From assembly GCA_944324455.1 (NCBI GenBank), contig CALUWJ010000011.1, positions 1 to 56,441 of the forward strand: a stretch of DNA of 56,441 bases, in the 5' to 3' direction. A program made the translations under genes and the position numbers. A model generated the notes under the pieces. It was not told the origin of the DNA, ran no database searches, and saw only the letters and a list, made by a program, of their open reading frames with translations. This DNA comes from Candidatus Gastranaerophilales bacterium. Its GTDB lineage: Bacteria; Cyanobacteriota; Vampirovibrionia; Gastranaerophilales; Gastranaerophilaceae. Positions 8,319 to 17,608 of the stretch are shown here, one piece after another. Numbering within the stretch: position 1 is the first letter of the stretch; the number at the start of each line of letters is the position of its first letter.

Positions 8319-9047
8319 ATGACATCTAATCCGATGTTAAATTCAAGAGTCCAAGAAAACGTGATTTTAGATTCTAAACCCATGACAGTACAAGGTGCCG
8401 TTAATAAAACATTAATTTTATTAGCAGTAGTTGTTTTATCAAGCATTTATACTTGGTATTTATGTGCCACTGGTTTTGCCGATAAAGCTTCATTATTGTC
8501 AATCGTAGGTGCGATAGCAGGATTTATTTTAGCGATTATTACCTCTTTTAACCCAAAAGCCTCTAAATACACAGCTCCTGCTTATGCAATTTGCGAAGGG
8601 CTTTTAGTTGGTGCAGTTAGCTTTATGTATAATGTTGCTTATAACGGCATTGTGGTTAACGCTGTTGGTATAACATTTCTTGCTTTATTTGCCATGCTTT
8701 TACTTTATAAATCAAGAATAATACAAGCAACCCCAACATTTAGAAAAGTTATTCTTATTTCAACCATTGCAATTGCAATATTTTATCTTGCAGGGTTTAT
8801 TGGCGCACTTTTAGGTCATCCCATGACAATTTTCAACGGCTCAATGATTGGCATTGTGGTTAGCCTTGTTATATGTGTTATTGCAGCCTTGAATTTTGTT
8901 TTGGACTTTGATTTTATAGAACAAGGTTCAAACAATAATCTTCCTGATTATTTTGAATGGTATGGCGGTTTTGCTCTTTTAGTTACCGTTATTTGGTTAT
9001 ACTTTGAAATTTTAAGATTATTAGCACAATTAAGCCGTAGAGACTAA
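8319..9047 (+). CDS. Bax inhibitor-1/YccA family integral membrane protein
   Basis: 242 residues with a polar N-terminus and seven predicted helices. Its pattern (N-terminal MTVQGAVNKTLILL, TRPLFR-like YKSRIIQATPTFRKVI in the middle, LDFDFIEQG near residue 206 and YFEILRLLAQLSRRD at the end) is that of the YccA/YbhL-type Bax1-I family. Relatives act as calcium-leak channels or modulators of membrane proteases; the role here is not known. A strong ribosome site (AAGGAGGAG) precedes the ATG. The gene is followed after 9 bp by recJ and is probably cotranscribed with it. Confidence 0.88.
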   Translation: MTSNPMLNSRVQENVILDSKPMTVQGAVNKTLILLAVVVLSSIYTWYLCATGFADKASLLSIVGAIAGFILAIITSFNPKASKYTAPAYAICEGLLVGAVSFMYNVAYNGIVVNAVGITFLALFAMLLLYKSRIIQATPTFRKVILISTIAIAIFYLAGFIGALLGHPMTIFNGSMIGIVVSLVICVIAALNFVLDFDFIEQGSNNNLPDYFEWYGGFALLVTVIWLYFEILRLLAQLSRRD

Positions 9048-9056
9048 TAAAAAATA

Positions 9057-11417
9057 ATGCAATATAGAAAAATAAAAACAAAAGAAAATATAAATAAAAT
9101 CAAAAGCTCAACCAAGGACTCATTCTTGGATGAGCTTTTGGCAATAAGAAATTTAACAAACGAAAAAGATATAAATAAATTTTTAAATCCAACCAGAAAA
9201 GATTTAATTTCTCCCTATGCTTTTTTAGATATGGAAAAAGGTAAAAATCGAATTATAGAAGCAATAGAAAAAAACCAAAAAATCCTTATCTGGGGTGATT
9301 TTGATTGTGATGGTGTAACTTCAAGCGCAATATTATATAAAGCATTGAAAAAATTAAACGCAAATTTTATTAATTTTATTCCCGATAGATTACTCCATGG
9401 GCATGGGCTAAATTCTAAAGAACTTTTAAAGCTGATTTCAAAAGAAAAAGTTAAGCTTGTAATAACTGTTGATTGCGGAATTTCAAATGTTTCTGAAGTT
9501 AATCTTTTAAAAGGTTTAAATGTTGATACGATAATCACTGATCACCACTCAACAGATACACAGCTGCCAAGCGCATATTGTATTATTAATCCACAAGTTA
9601 AAAATGCACTAAAAGAAGATTTATCTATTGAAGATATTCAATCTCTAAGCTCTAATTGCGGAGCAGGAATTGCCTATAAACTAGCGCTTGCACTATTAGA
9701 AAATACAGATGACAATGATTTAAAAGATGAATTAATGTTAATAGCTGCTCTAGGCACAATTGCCGATGTTGTATCTTTATTAGGTGAAAATAGAGCACTT
9801 GTAAGTGAAGCGCTTAATATTTTAAATACAAAAAAAGAAGCTTCTCATAAGGGTATATATCAACTTTTGTCCAAAAATGTAAATTCCGAAATTACAAGTT
9901 ATGATATTGCTTTTATTTTAGCACCAAGAATTAACGCAGTCGGAAGATTAGCAAATGCAAAATTGTCATTTGATTTTTTAACCGTTGATGATGATACAAA
10001 ATTATCCATGATTATAGAAAAATTGGATAATTATAATAGAATAAGACAATCAAAATGCACTGAAACCTATGAAGAAATAAATAATTATCTAAAAAAACAT
10101 AAAGATGAACAAAACAATCCAGCTATTATTCTGCTAAATCCTGATTGGCATATTGGGATAATTGGTATTGTTGCAGCAAAAATTGTTGAAGAATATAATA
10201 AACCATGCTTTTTAATGACGGTTGATGAAAACAATAATGCAAGATGTTCTATAAGAAGCAACGATTTGATTAATGTTTACAGCGTTTTAAAAGAAAATGA
10301 AAACTTGTTCTTGGGTTTTGGCGGTCATAAACTGGCGGGCGGGTGCTCATTTAATAAAGATGATTTTGAAAAGGTTAAAGTTTCTCTTTTAAAAACCATA
10401 AAAGAGCAAATGCCTGATGAAAAACAAGAAAATATTCTTTATGCCGATATGGAATTAAAACCGGATGATATCGAGCTTAATATTTTAGATAGCATAAACC
10501 AATTGGAACCATTTGGGCAAGATAATCAAGCGCCAATATTTGCAATGTATAATGTAAATTTAGATGAATTTAAGTTAATCGGAAAAGAACAAAATCACCT
10601 AAGACTTGTTTTTTCTAAAGATGATAAAAAATTTCAATGTGTCAAATGGAATGAAAACGAAGTTAAAATTCCTCTTGGTGCAAAGTGTGATATTGCCTTT
10701 TATCCAAGATTAAACGAATTTAATGATGTCAAAAATATACAGCTTGAAATAGTTGATATTTATTCATCGCAATATAATCACAAAATACAAAACAAAATAA
10801 AAATATTTGACCATAGACAAAAAACAGGCATATTACCACAAATTTCATCTTATTTAGAAAAAGATAATACAGATATTGCAATTTGGGCTAAAAACCCGCT
10901 GACAAAAGAAATATTATCTAAATATCAAAAAATAAAAGATAATTTTATTGAAAAATTAAACAATCATAAAGGTTTAATGTTTTTCGATTACCCAAGCTCC
11001 TATGAAGAAATGACACAAATTTTATCACAAATCCATCCTGATAAAATTCATTTTATGAATCATAGAATTGATGAAAATCTTGAAAATTACATTAAACAAC
11101 TAAATGGAATGATAAAATTTTGCCATAATAAATTAAATGGCAATATTGAAATTCAAAGACTCGCTCAAGCACTAAGCGTGAATGAGAATTTTGTGCAAAT
11201 CACTCTTGAAATCTTAGAAGATATAAATTCAATAAAAATTCTGGATATAGATAAAATAGAATATATAAAACCGTTTAATTATGAAGATTTTAAAAACAAT
11301 TCCATGTTTGAAATTTTAAAAGAAGAATTTGAAAATATAATCAATTTTAAAAAGTCTTTATTAAGTTGCAATATTTCAGAAATTGAAGATATGGTCATTT
11401 CCATTCTTAAAAACTAA
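9057..11417 (+). CDS. recJ: Single-stranded-DNA-specific exonuclease RecJ
   Basis: 786 residues, longer than the roughly 580 of E. coli RecJ, with a long C-terminal extension as in several low-GC lineages. RecJ degrades single-stranded DNA 5' to 3' in recombination and mismatch repair using two metal ions. DHH-family motifs are present: WGDFDCDGVTSS (79-90), VDCGIS (about 140), DHH (162-164), LGTIADVV (about 233) and the DHHA1 motif GGHKLAGG (about 421-428). An OB-like domain follows around 450-560. The remaining 220 residues, ending in a possible winged-helix segment (IQRLAQALSVNENF), are less recognisable. No clear ribosome site; translation may be coupled to the gene 9 bp upstream. Confidence 0.95.
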   Translation: MQYRKIKTKENINKIKSSTKDSFLDELLAIRNLTNEKDINKFLNPTRKDLISPYAFLDMEKGKNRIIEAIEKNQKILIWGDFDCDGVTSSAILYKALKKLNANFINFIPDRLLHGHGLNSKELLKLISKEKVKLVITVDCGISNVSEVNLLKGLNVDTIITDHHSTDTQLPSAYCIINPQVKNALKEDLSIEDIQSLSSNCGAGIAYKLALALLENTDDNDLKDELMLIAALGTIADVVSLLGENRALVSEALNILNTKKEASHKGIYQLLSKNVNSEITSYDIAFILAPRINAVGRLANAKLSFDFLTVDDDTKLSMIIEKLDNYNRIRQSKCTETYEEINNYLKKHKDEQNNPAIILLNPDWHIGIIGIVAAKIVEEYNKPCFLMTVDENNNARCSIRSNDLINVYSVLKENENLFLGFGGHKLAGGCSFNKDDFEKVKVSLLKTIKEQMPDEKQENILYADMELKPDDIELNILDSINQLEPFGQDNQAPIFAMYNVNLDEFKLIGKEQNHLRLVFSKDDKKFQCVKWNENEVKIPLGAKCDIAFYPRLNEFNDVKNIQLEIVDIYSSQYNHKIQNKIKIFDHRQKTGILPQISSYLEKDNTDIAIWAKNPLTKEILSKYQKIKDNFIEKLNNHKGLMFFDYPSSYEEMTQILSQIHPDKIHFMNHRIDENLENYIKQLNGMIKFCHNKLNGNIEIQRLAQALSVNENFVQITLEILEDINSIKILDIDKIEYIKPFNYEDFKNNSMFEILKEEFENIINFKKSLLSCNISEIEDMVISILKN

Positions 11418-11486
11418 TGTTAAAAAATGTAATAATTAGGTTATATTATAATTCTATGTTATAAATAATATTATAAAGGAAGCGTA

Positions 11487-11798
11487 ATGCCACAAGAGGT
11501 AGTTAACGAGGATACTATGGAAAATTTTAAAAACATTTCAAAAGTCGGGAATGTTGAAGTAACTCTTTGCGCTGAACTGGGAAAAGCAAAAATCACTCTT
11601 AAAGATGCAATAGAATATGATGAAGGTTCAATTGTAGTTCTTGATAAATTAGAAGATGAACCTGTTGATGTATATGTTGATGATATTCTTATTGCAAGAG
11701 CTAAAATTGTTGCAATAGAAGACACATACGGAATTAAAATAGTCGAAATAATTGAAAATAAAAATTTAGAAAACAAGAAAAATGGCACAATCAATTAG
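11487..11798 (+). CDS. FliN/YscQ-type SpoA-domain protein
   Basis: 103 residues, essentially one SpoA domain (about 25-97), the surface-presentation-of-antigens fold of the flagellar motor switch protein FliN and of type III secretion C-ring proteins. The pattern VEVTLCAELGKAKITLKDAI followed by GSIVVLDKLEDEPVDVYVDD and ARAKIVAIEDTYGIKIVEI matches FliN well, including the GxxxxLdk turn. FliN normally carries a longer N-terminal part and sits beside fliM. Here no flagellar gene is near. A good AAAGGA site lies upstream. The gene overlaps the ThiF-like gene by 17 bp, so the two are probably translated together. Confidence 0.85.
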   Translation: MPQEVVNEDTMENFKNISKVGNVEVTLCAELGKAKITLKDAIEYDEGSIVVLDKLEDEPVDVYVDDILIARAKIVAIEDTYGIKIVEIIENKNLENKKNGTIN

Positions 11799-12519
11799 AT
11801 ATAAAAGAAATTTAGAACAAAATGGAATAACACAAGAGGCACAAGAAAAACTTTTAAATGCAAGAGTACTAATTATGGGTGCAGGTGGGCTTGGCTCCGG
11901 TGTTATTATGAATTTAGCTGCTCTTGGAGTAGGCCAGATCAAAATAATTGATGGTGATATTGTAGAAGAAAGCAATTTTAATCGACAAATTATTCATAAA
12001 TATAAAAATATAGGTAGAGCAAAAGTAATTTCAGCTAAAGACTGGGTTCAAGAATACAACCCCGATATTAAAGTTGAGCTTGATAAAATTAAAATTAACG
12101 AACTAAATTATTTCAATATAATTCAAGGCTACGATATAATTGTAGATTGCTTTGATTCTTATGAAGCAAAATACATGCTAAATGAAATTGCACTAAGACA
12201 CAAAAAAGTATTAATCCATGGAGCAACACAAGGTTTTTATGGACAAGTTACAACCATTATCCCTGATAAAACAGGCTGCCTAGAGTGCGTTATACAAAAG
12301 CCAAAAAACTTAAAAGAAGTACCTCTTGCATCTTTATCTCCCGTTGTAAATACAATTTCAGCACTTCAAGCACAAGAAGTTCTGAAAGTAATAAGCGAGA
12401 TAGGCACACCATTATTAAATAAATTACTTGTATTTGATGGTACTACCACCGAATTTAAAACACTAAACTATTCCAAAAACACAGCTTGCGCTGCTTGTTC
12501 TAACTTAAATTCATTTTAA
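11782..12519 (+). CDS. ThiF/MoeB/HesA-family adenylyltransferase (E1-like)
   Basis: 245 residues. This family adenylates the C-terminal glycine of small sulphur carriers such as MoaD or ThiS. The nucleotide-binding motif GAGGLGS is at 33-39 and the Arg-containing FNRQIIH at about 67. The DCFDSYEAKYMLN region (about 121) is the conserved DxxD stretch. Two CxxC zinc motifs are usual; the first is reduced to TGCLECV (CxxC, about 169-175) and the second is ACAACSN near the C-terminus. The catalytic Cys region (SLSPVVNTISALQAQEV) lacks a cysteine, as in several MoeB-type enzymes. No MoaD or ThiS partner lies nearby. It overlaps the SpoA gene. Confidence 0.87.
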   Translation: MAQSIRYKRNLEQNGITQEAQEKLLNARVLIMGAGGLGSGVIMNLAALGVGQIKIIDGDIVEESNFNRQIIHKYKNIGRAKVISAKDWVQEYNPDIKVELDKIKINELNYFNIIQGYDIIVDCFDSYEAKYMLNEIALRHKKVLIHGATQGFYGQVTTIIPDKTGCLECVIQKPKNLKEVPLASLSPVVNTISALQAQEVLKVISEIGTPLLNKLLVFDGTTTEFKTLNYSKNTACAACSNLNSF

Positions 12520-12520
12520 A

Positions 12521-13639
12521 TTAATTTAATTTAAAATATTCAGATATGATTTTTTCAATATAAATACATGCCCTGCCATCTCCATAAGGATTAACGGCTT
12601 TTGACATTTTTTCATATTTTTCTTTATCTAAAAGAAGTTCATCAACTTTATTTACAATTTTTTCTTTGTTTGTTCCAACTAAGCAAACACCGCCATATTC
12701 AAGAGCTTCAGGGCGTTCTGTTTCATCTCTTAAAACTAAAACAGGCACACCTAAAGCAGGTGCTTCTTCTTGAACTCCGCCTGAATCAGTTAATATAATA
12801 TGAGATTTTTTCATTAAATTGCAAAATGGAACATAATCTAAGGGTTCAATTAATTTTACTCTTTCAATATTTTCTAAAATCGGTTTTACTGTATTTCTAA
12901 CATTAGGATTTAGATGCAGAGGATAAACCACTTGAATATCATTATGTTTTTCAATTAATTCTTTTATTGCATAACAAATATTTTCTAAGGGTTTACCAAA
13001 ATTTTCTCTCCTATGAGAAGTTAATAAAATTGTTTTTAATTTAGGTTTTAAACCAATAAAATCAAGATTAGCTTCTTTATTTTGAACAACATATAATAAA
13101 GCATCTATTACAGTATTGCCTGTTTTATATATGCCCTTTTTAATTCCTGATTTTTCAATATTTTCACACGCTCTATCAGTAGGACAAAACATTAAATCAG
13201 AAACAGAATCCACAATTACACGATTAATTTCTTCAGGGAACGGGTAATCTTTATCAAAAGTTCTTAACCCTGCTTCAACATGTCCTATTTTTATTCTTGA
13301 ATAAAATGCACTCAATGCGCTAATTCCCGCTGTTGTGGTATCACCATGGACTAAAACTAAATCAGGTTTTTCTTTTTCAAAAACTTTTTTTGTTTCAGTT
13401 AATATTTCACAAGACAAATCCCAAAGATTTTGATTAGGCTTCATTAAATTTAAATCATAATCTGGTGTTATTTCAAACAACTCTAAAACACTATCAAGCA
13501 TTTGTCTGTGTTGGGCCGTAACTATTGTTAAAACATCAAAATTTTTATTTTCCTTTAGCTTTTTAACCAAAGGACACATTTTAATTGCCTCAGGGCGAGT
13601 ACCAAAAACAAGTGCGATTTTAATCTTTTTTTCTATCAT
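12521..13639 (-). CDS. wecB: UDP-N-acetylglucosamine 2-epimerase (non-hydrolysing)
   Basis: 372 residues, the normal length of WecB/MnaA. It interconverts UDP-GlcNAc and UDP-ManNAc for surface glycans. Family motifs are LVFGTRPEAIKMCPL (10-24), TAQHRQMLD (about 41), VHGDTTTA (about 96), GHVEAGLRTFD (about 118), SHRREN (about 208) and DSGGVQEEAPALGVP (about 286). The gene ends 2 bp from the convergent ThiF-like gene; the space between them holds only an AT-rich imperfect palindrome. The glycosyltransferase gene lies 26 bp upstream in the same direction, suggesting a joint role in envelope polysaccharide synthesis. Confidence 0.95.
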   Translation of the reverse strand: MIEKKIKIALVFGTRPEAIKMCPLVKKLKENKNFDVLTIVTAQHRQMLDSVLELFEITPDYDLNLMKPNQNLWDLSCEILTETKKVFEKEKPDLVLVHGDTTTAGISALSAFYSRIKIGHVEAGLRTFDKDYPFPEEINRVIVDSVSDLMFCPTDRACENIEKSGIKKGIYKTGNTVIDALLYVVQNKEANLDFIGLKPKLKTILLTSHRRENFGKPLENICYAIKELIEKHNDIQVVYPLHLNPNVRNTVKPILENIERVKLIEPLDYVPFCNLMKKSHIILTDSGGVQEEAPALGVPVLVLRDETERPEALEYGGVCLVGTNKEKIVNKVDELLLDKEKYEKMSKAVNPYGDGRACIYIEKIISEYFKLN

Positions 13640-13665
13640 AACGCTTTTATTTTACTATAAAAATT

Positions 13666-14937
13666 TTATTTAATACCAAATCTTGAATAGAAAAATTTAA
13701 TTAAAGAATCTATTGCTTTTAAACCTCTAACATGTTGAATTGCAGGATTTTTTCCATATAGAAAATCATAATAGCTTAATTGGTAGTTATCTTGTGTTGC
13801 TAAATCAATCCAAAGATTTTCATGGATTCCGCCTTTTTTAAAATCGATAAGGTAATTATGATAATACGGAAAATAATCTACAAGAGTATTTATGAAATTT
13901 TTTCTTCCGCTGTATTTTAAATAACTTTTTCTTGGCTCATAATATTCAGGGTGAGAAATTATTTTATGAACAGCATCAGCCATACATTCAGCAGAAAAAA
14001 TTTCAGCGTATTCACCACTTTTTTCTCTTAATATAGGATAACCGCCTCTTGCCCATTTATTATGATCTCTAAAAACAACAACAGGAGTATTACAAGCATT
14101 TGCTTCACCGATTGAGCGATTTTTGCCCTCAATTAATGAAGCCAAAATAAGACATCTTGCACCTGTGTAATATTTCATCAAATCCTTATAATCAATCCAA
14201 GGATGAAATTCAACATTTTTAATTGATTCTCCAAGAATTTTAATAACTTCATCAAGCTGTTTTCTTTGGCTTTCGTGTATTTTGGAATAGTCAATTTCAC
14301 CGTTTTCTTTTTTTATTATTGATTTATTCCCCAATACAAATGTTGCTTTTAGAGCCCTATTATATTTTTTTTCATAAGCTTTTATAACTGAAGCCACCAT
14401 AGGAAGATTTTTAACCTCCAAAGGCGTTGAAACACACAAAATATCAATTGTTTTATGCGTATTAAATGTTGGTGCTACCTTATATTCATTTGTAAAATCA
14501 ACATCCTGTAAAGGCACAAAAGGAATATGTTTTTTGTGTGGATATTTGTTTTTATAATATTGTTCTCTTGGTTTATTTTCATAACAGGTTAAATAATAAT
14601 CAGCATTATCAGACCAAGAATAATTTGACCACATTGTGTATGCGCCAGCAAAGAAAATCTTTTTTAAATCAGGATATAATTTTAAAAGATATTCACAGCC
14701 CTGTGAAAAAAATAACCCTTTTAATACTCTTCCTTTATATCTTAGGGGAGCAAGAGGAATTACAAAATCAATTTTTTCATGAAGATTTACTTCATCTTCA
14801 AAATATTCTCCTGAATATGCATCAATATCATCCCATATTTCTTCGATGGGTTTTGCAACATGCGGAGCTTTAAAATAACTTCTTGGATAAACGCCTTTCA
14901 TAAGATAAATTCTATAAAATTTTTCATAATATTTCAA
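13666..14937 (-). CDS. Glycosyltransferase, GT4-like (GT-B fold)
   Basis: 423 residues. The C-terminal half has the GT4 donor-binding signature: NVEFHPWIDYKDLMKYYTGA (about 237) followed by LASLIEGKNRSIGEANACN (about 266), equivalent to the PSxxEGFGxxxxEAMAxGxP motif. The N-terminal half contains an unusual aromatic-rich stretch and is not diagnostic. It probably adds a sugar to an envelope glycan together with WecB downstream. The start is uncertain: 14937 is a TTG without a clear ribosome site, and the next in-frame ATG (MKGVYPRSYF) begins at 14901. The 79-bp spacer to gyrA holds the divergent gyrA promoter. Confidence 0.8.
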   Translation of the reverse strand: MKYYEKFYRIYLMKGVYPRSYFKAPHVAKPIEEIWDDIDAYSGEYFEDEVNLHEKIDFVIPLAPLRYKGRVLKGLFFSQGCEYLLKLYPDLKKIFFAGAYTMWSNYSWSDNADYYLTCYENKPREQYYKNKYPHKKHIPFVPLQDVDFTNEYKVAPTFNTHKTIDILCVSTPLEVKNLPMVASVIKAYEKKYNRALKATFVLGNKSIIKKENGEIDYSKIHESQRKQLDEVIKILGESIKNVEFHPWIDYKDLMKYYTGARCLILASLIEGKNRSIGEANACNTPVVVFRDHNKWARGGYPILREKSGEYAEIFSAECMADAVHKIISHPEYYEPRKSYLKYSGRKNFINTLVDYFPYYHNYLIDFKKGGIHENLWIDLATQDNYQLSYYDFLYGKNPAIQHVRGLKAIDSLIKFFYSRFGIK

Positions 14938-14952
14938 GTTTTATTTATCATT

Positions 14953-14981
14953 TTGCGCATAAAATTCTTTTATTATATAAT
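14953..14981 (+). promoter_or_regulatory. gyrA promoter
   Basis: TTGCGC (14953-14958), exactly 17 bp, and a perfect TATAAT (14976-14981) form a good sigma-70-type promoter. The predicted start lies about 25-30 nt upstream of the TTG start codon and leaves room for the GAGGGGAG ribosome site. Confidence 0.75.
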
Positions 14982-15016
14982 ATTATTAACAGATTATACA
15001 TAGAGGGGAGTTTATT

Positions 15017-17557
15017 TTGGCTCAAACTAGCTTATTCGACGATGGAAAAATAGTTCCTGTTAATATAAGAGATGAGATGAAACGCTGTTATATAGATTAC
15101 GCTATGAGTGTAATCGTAGGCCGTGCTTTGCCTGATGTTAGAGATGGCTTAAAACCTGTTCACAGACGTATTTTGTTTGCTATGAACGAACTTGGCATGG
15201 CGCCTGATAAACCGTTTAAAAAATGCGCAAGAATAGTTGGTGAAGTTTTAGGTAAATATCACCCTCATGGCGATAGTTCCGTATATGAAGCTCTTGTTCG
15301 TATGGCTCAAGACTTTTCTACAAGATATTTAACCGTAGATGGTCATGGCAACTTTGGTTCAGTAGACGGTGATGGCGCTGCTGCAATGCGTTATACAGAA
15401 GCAAGAATGCACAAAATTACAACTGCAATGCTTGCTGATATTGATTGTGAAACGGTTAATTTTGTACCTAATTTTGACGGTTCTTTAGAAGAACCTTCTG
15501 TTTTACCTACAAGACTACCTATGCTTTTATTAAACGGCACATCCGGTATTGCTGTTGGTATGGCAACAAATATTCCTCCGCACAACTTAAATGAAGTTGT
15601 AGATGGGGTTATTGCTTTAATTGATAATCCAAATATTACAACAGACGGATTAATGCAACATATCAAAGGACCAGATTTCCCTACTGCTGCAACAATTGTA
15701 GGTACATCTGAAATCAAGAAAGCCTATGAAACAGGCAGAGGTTCGATTAAAATGCGCGCTGTTTCATCTATTGAAGAACTCCAAGGCGGCGGCGGACGCC
15801 AAGGCAGAAGCGCCATTGTAGTAACAGAAATTCCATATCAGGTTAATAAAGCGGAATTAATAAGAAAAATAGCTGAACTTGTTAAAGACGGTAAAATTCA
15901 AGGCATTTCAGACCTTCGTGATGAATCAGACAGAGAAGGTATGAGAATTGTTATTGAATTAAAGCGTGATGCAAAACCTGATGTTGTAAGAAATAATTTA
16001 TATAAACAAACTGCTCTATCTACAAGCTTTGGTTTTAATATGGTAGCTTTAGTTGGTCAACAACCAAGATTATTAAATCTTTATGAAGTTTTATCAGAGT
16101 TTGTTGAACACAGGGTTGAAGTAATAACAAGAAGAACAATGTTTTTCTTAAAAAAAGCTAAATCTCGTGCTCATATTTTAGAAGGTTTAATGATTGCACT
16201 AAATTCATTAGATGAAGTTATTGAATTAATCAAAAAATCTCCTAATACAGAGGCGGCTCGTGCTGGTTTAATTAATCGCTTTGGATTAGACACAGAACAA
16301 GCAAACGCAATCCTTGAAATGCAATTAAGACGCTTAACAGGATTGGAACAAGATAAAATCAGAGCAGAACATGCTGAATTATTAAAGAAAATCGCTGAAT
16401 ATGAAGAACTTTTATCTTCAAGAGATAAGATTTTAGCTTTAATTAAAGTTGAATTAAATGAAGACAAAGAAAAATACGGCGATGAAAGAAAAACACAAAT
16501 TATCCCTGAAGAAGGTGAAATGAGTATTGAAGATTTAACTCCGAATACTCAAATGGCTGTATTTATAACTCGTCAAGGTTATATTAAGAGAATTTCTCTT
16601 GATACTTTTGTTCGCCAAAATAGAGCAACAAGAGGAAAAGGCGGCATGAAAACTAAAGAAGATGATGATGTAGCTCATTTCTTTACTGCTATGATGCATG
16701 ATAAAGTTCTATTCTTCTCATCTAAAGGGTTGGTATATTCTCTATCTGTTTATGATTTCCCTGAAGGTTCAAGACAATCAAAAGGATTACCTATTATAAA
16801 CGTTCTTCCTTTAGAGCAAGATGAACAAATCACAGCCATTGTGCCTGTTTCAGAATTTAAAGACGATATGAATTTAATCATGTTAACTAAAAAAGGTTAT
16901 ATTAAGAGAATTTCTCTTGATAACTTTACATCAATTCGAAGAAACGGTTTAATTGCAATCGGTTTAGAAGAAAATGATACATTGAATTGGGTTAAACTTG
17001 CAAAAGGAAATGATGAAATCATAATCGGTACATCTTGCGGTATGGCAATTCGCTTCCCTATTGAAGATTTAAGACCTTTGGGCAGAAGTGCTCGCGGAGT
17101 TAACTCAATGAAATTAAGAGCTTCTGATGAAATCATAGGTTGTGATGTTGTTCCAAAAGATTATGACGCTGATTTATTGGTTGTAACATCAGACGGTTTT
17201 GGAAAACGTTCAAAAATTTCTGAATTCAGAACACAAAACAGGGGCGGAATGGGTCTTATCGCAACTAAATTTAAATCATCAACATCAAGATTGGTTGATT
17301 TATCAATAGTTAAAGAAGAAGATGAAATCATGGTTGTAACAGCAAATGGCGTTGTTACAAGAGTTAGCGCTTCTGATATTTCTCGCCAAGGAAGACCTGC
17401 AACAGGTGTTAGAGTTCAAACTCTTGATGGCGATGATTATGTTGTATCCGTTAATAAAATTATAAATACGGATGACGAAGAAAAAGATAAAGACACTATT
17501 CAAGAAGCAAAAGAAGAAATCGCAAATGCCGTTGAACAAGGCAATATCTTTGAATAA
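15017..17557 (+). CDS. gyrA: DNA gyrase subunit A
   Basis: 846 residues, normal for GyrA. It cuts and rejoins DNA in the A2B2 gyrase that introduces negative supercoils. The N-terminal domain has [20 protein letters not shown] (about 25-44) and [19 protein letters not shown], the quinolone-resistance region with a serine at the first key position and a glutamate at the second. The active-site tyrosine is Y126 in MRYTEA. The C-terminal beta-pinwheel begins about residue 510; the GyrA box is present in degenerate form ([10 protein letters not shown], about 536), which supports GyrA over ParC. Translation starts at TTG (15017) with an AGGGGAG ribosome site. gyrB is not in the window. Confidence 0.96.
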   Translation: MAQTSLFDDGKIVPVNIRDEMKRCYIDYAMSVIVGRALPDVRDGLKPVHRRILFAMNELGMAPDKPFKKCARIVGEVLGKYHPHGDSSVYEALVRMAQDFSTRYLTVDGHGNFGSVDGDGAAAMRYTEARMHKITTAMLADIDCETVNFVPNFDGSLEEPSVLPTRLPMLLLNGTSGIAVGMATNIPPHNLNEVVDGVIALIDNPNITTDGLMQHIKGPDFPTAATIVGTSEIKKAYETGRGSIKMRAVSSIEELQGGGGRQGRSAIVVTEIPYQVNKAELIRKIAELVKDGKIQGISDLRDESDREGMRIVIELKRDAKPDVVRNNLYKQTALSTSFGFNMVALVGQQPRLLNLYEVLSEFVEHRVEVITRRTMFFLKKAKSRAHILEGLMIALNSLDEVIELIKKSPNTEAARAGLINRFGLDTEQANAILEMQLRRLTGLEQDKIRAEHAELLKKIAEYEELLSSRDKILALIKVELNEDKEKYGDERKTQIIPEEGEMSIEDLTPNTQMAVFITRQGYIKRISLDTFVRQNRATRGKGGMKTKEDDDVAHFFTAMMHDKVLFFSSKGLVYSLSVYDFPEGSRQSKGLPIINVLPLEQDEQITAIVPVSEFKDDMNLIMLTKKGYIKRISLDNFTSIRRNGLIAIGLEENDTLNWVKLAKGNDEIIIGTSCGMAIRFPIEDLRPLGRSARGVNSMKLRASDEIIGCDVVPKDYDADLLVVTSDGFGKRSKISEFRTQNRGGMGLIATKFKSSTSRLVDLSIVKEEDEIMVVTANGVVTRVSASDISRQGRPATGVRVQTLDGDDYVVSVNKIINTDDEEKDKDTIQEAKEEIANAVEQGNIFE

Positions 17558-17574
17558 AATAATCTATAAATAAT

Positions 17575-17603
17575 AAATGGCTCCTTTATTAAAGGAGCCA
17601 TTT
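17575..17603. terminator. Bidirectional terminator between gyrA and the M16-like gene
   Basis: AAATGGCTCCTTT and its exact complement flank a 3-nt loop: a 13-bp perfect stem with A/T-rich ends on both sides. It serves gyrA and the convergent gene that stops at 17609. Confidence 0.9.
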
Positions 17604-17608
17604 GTATT

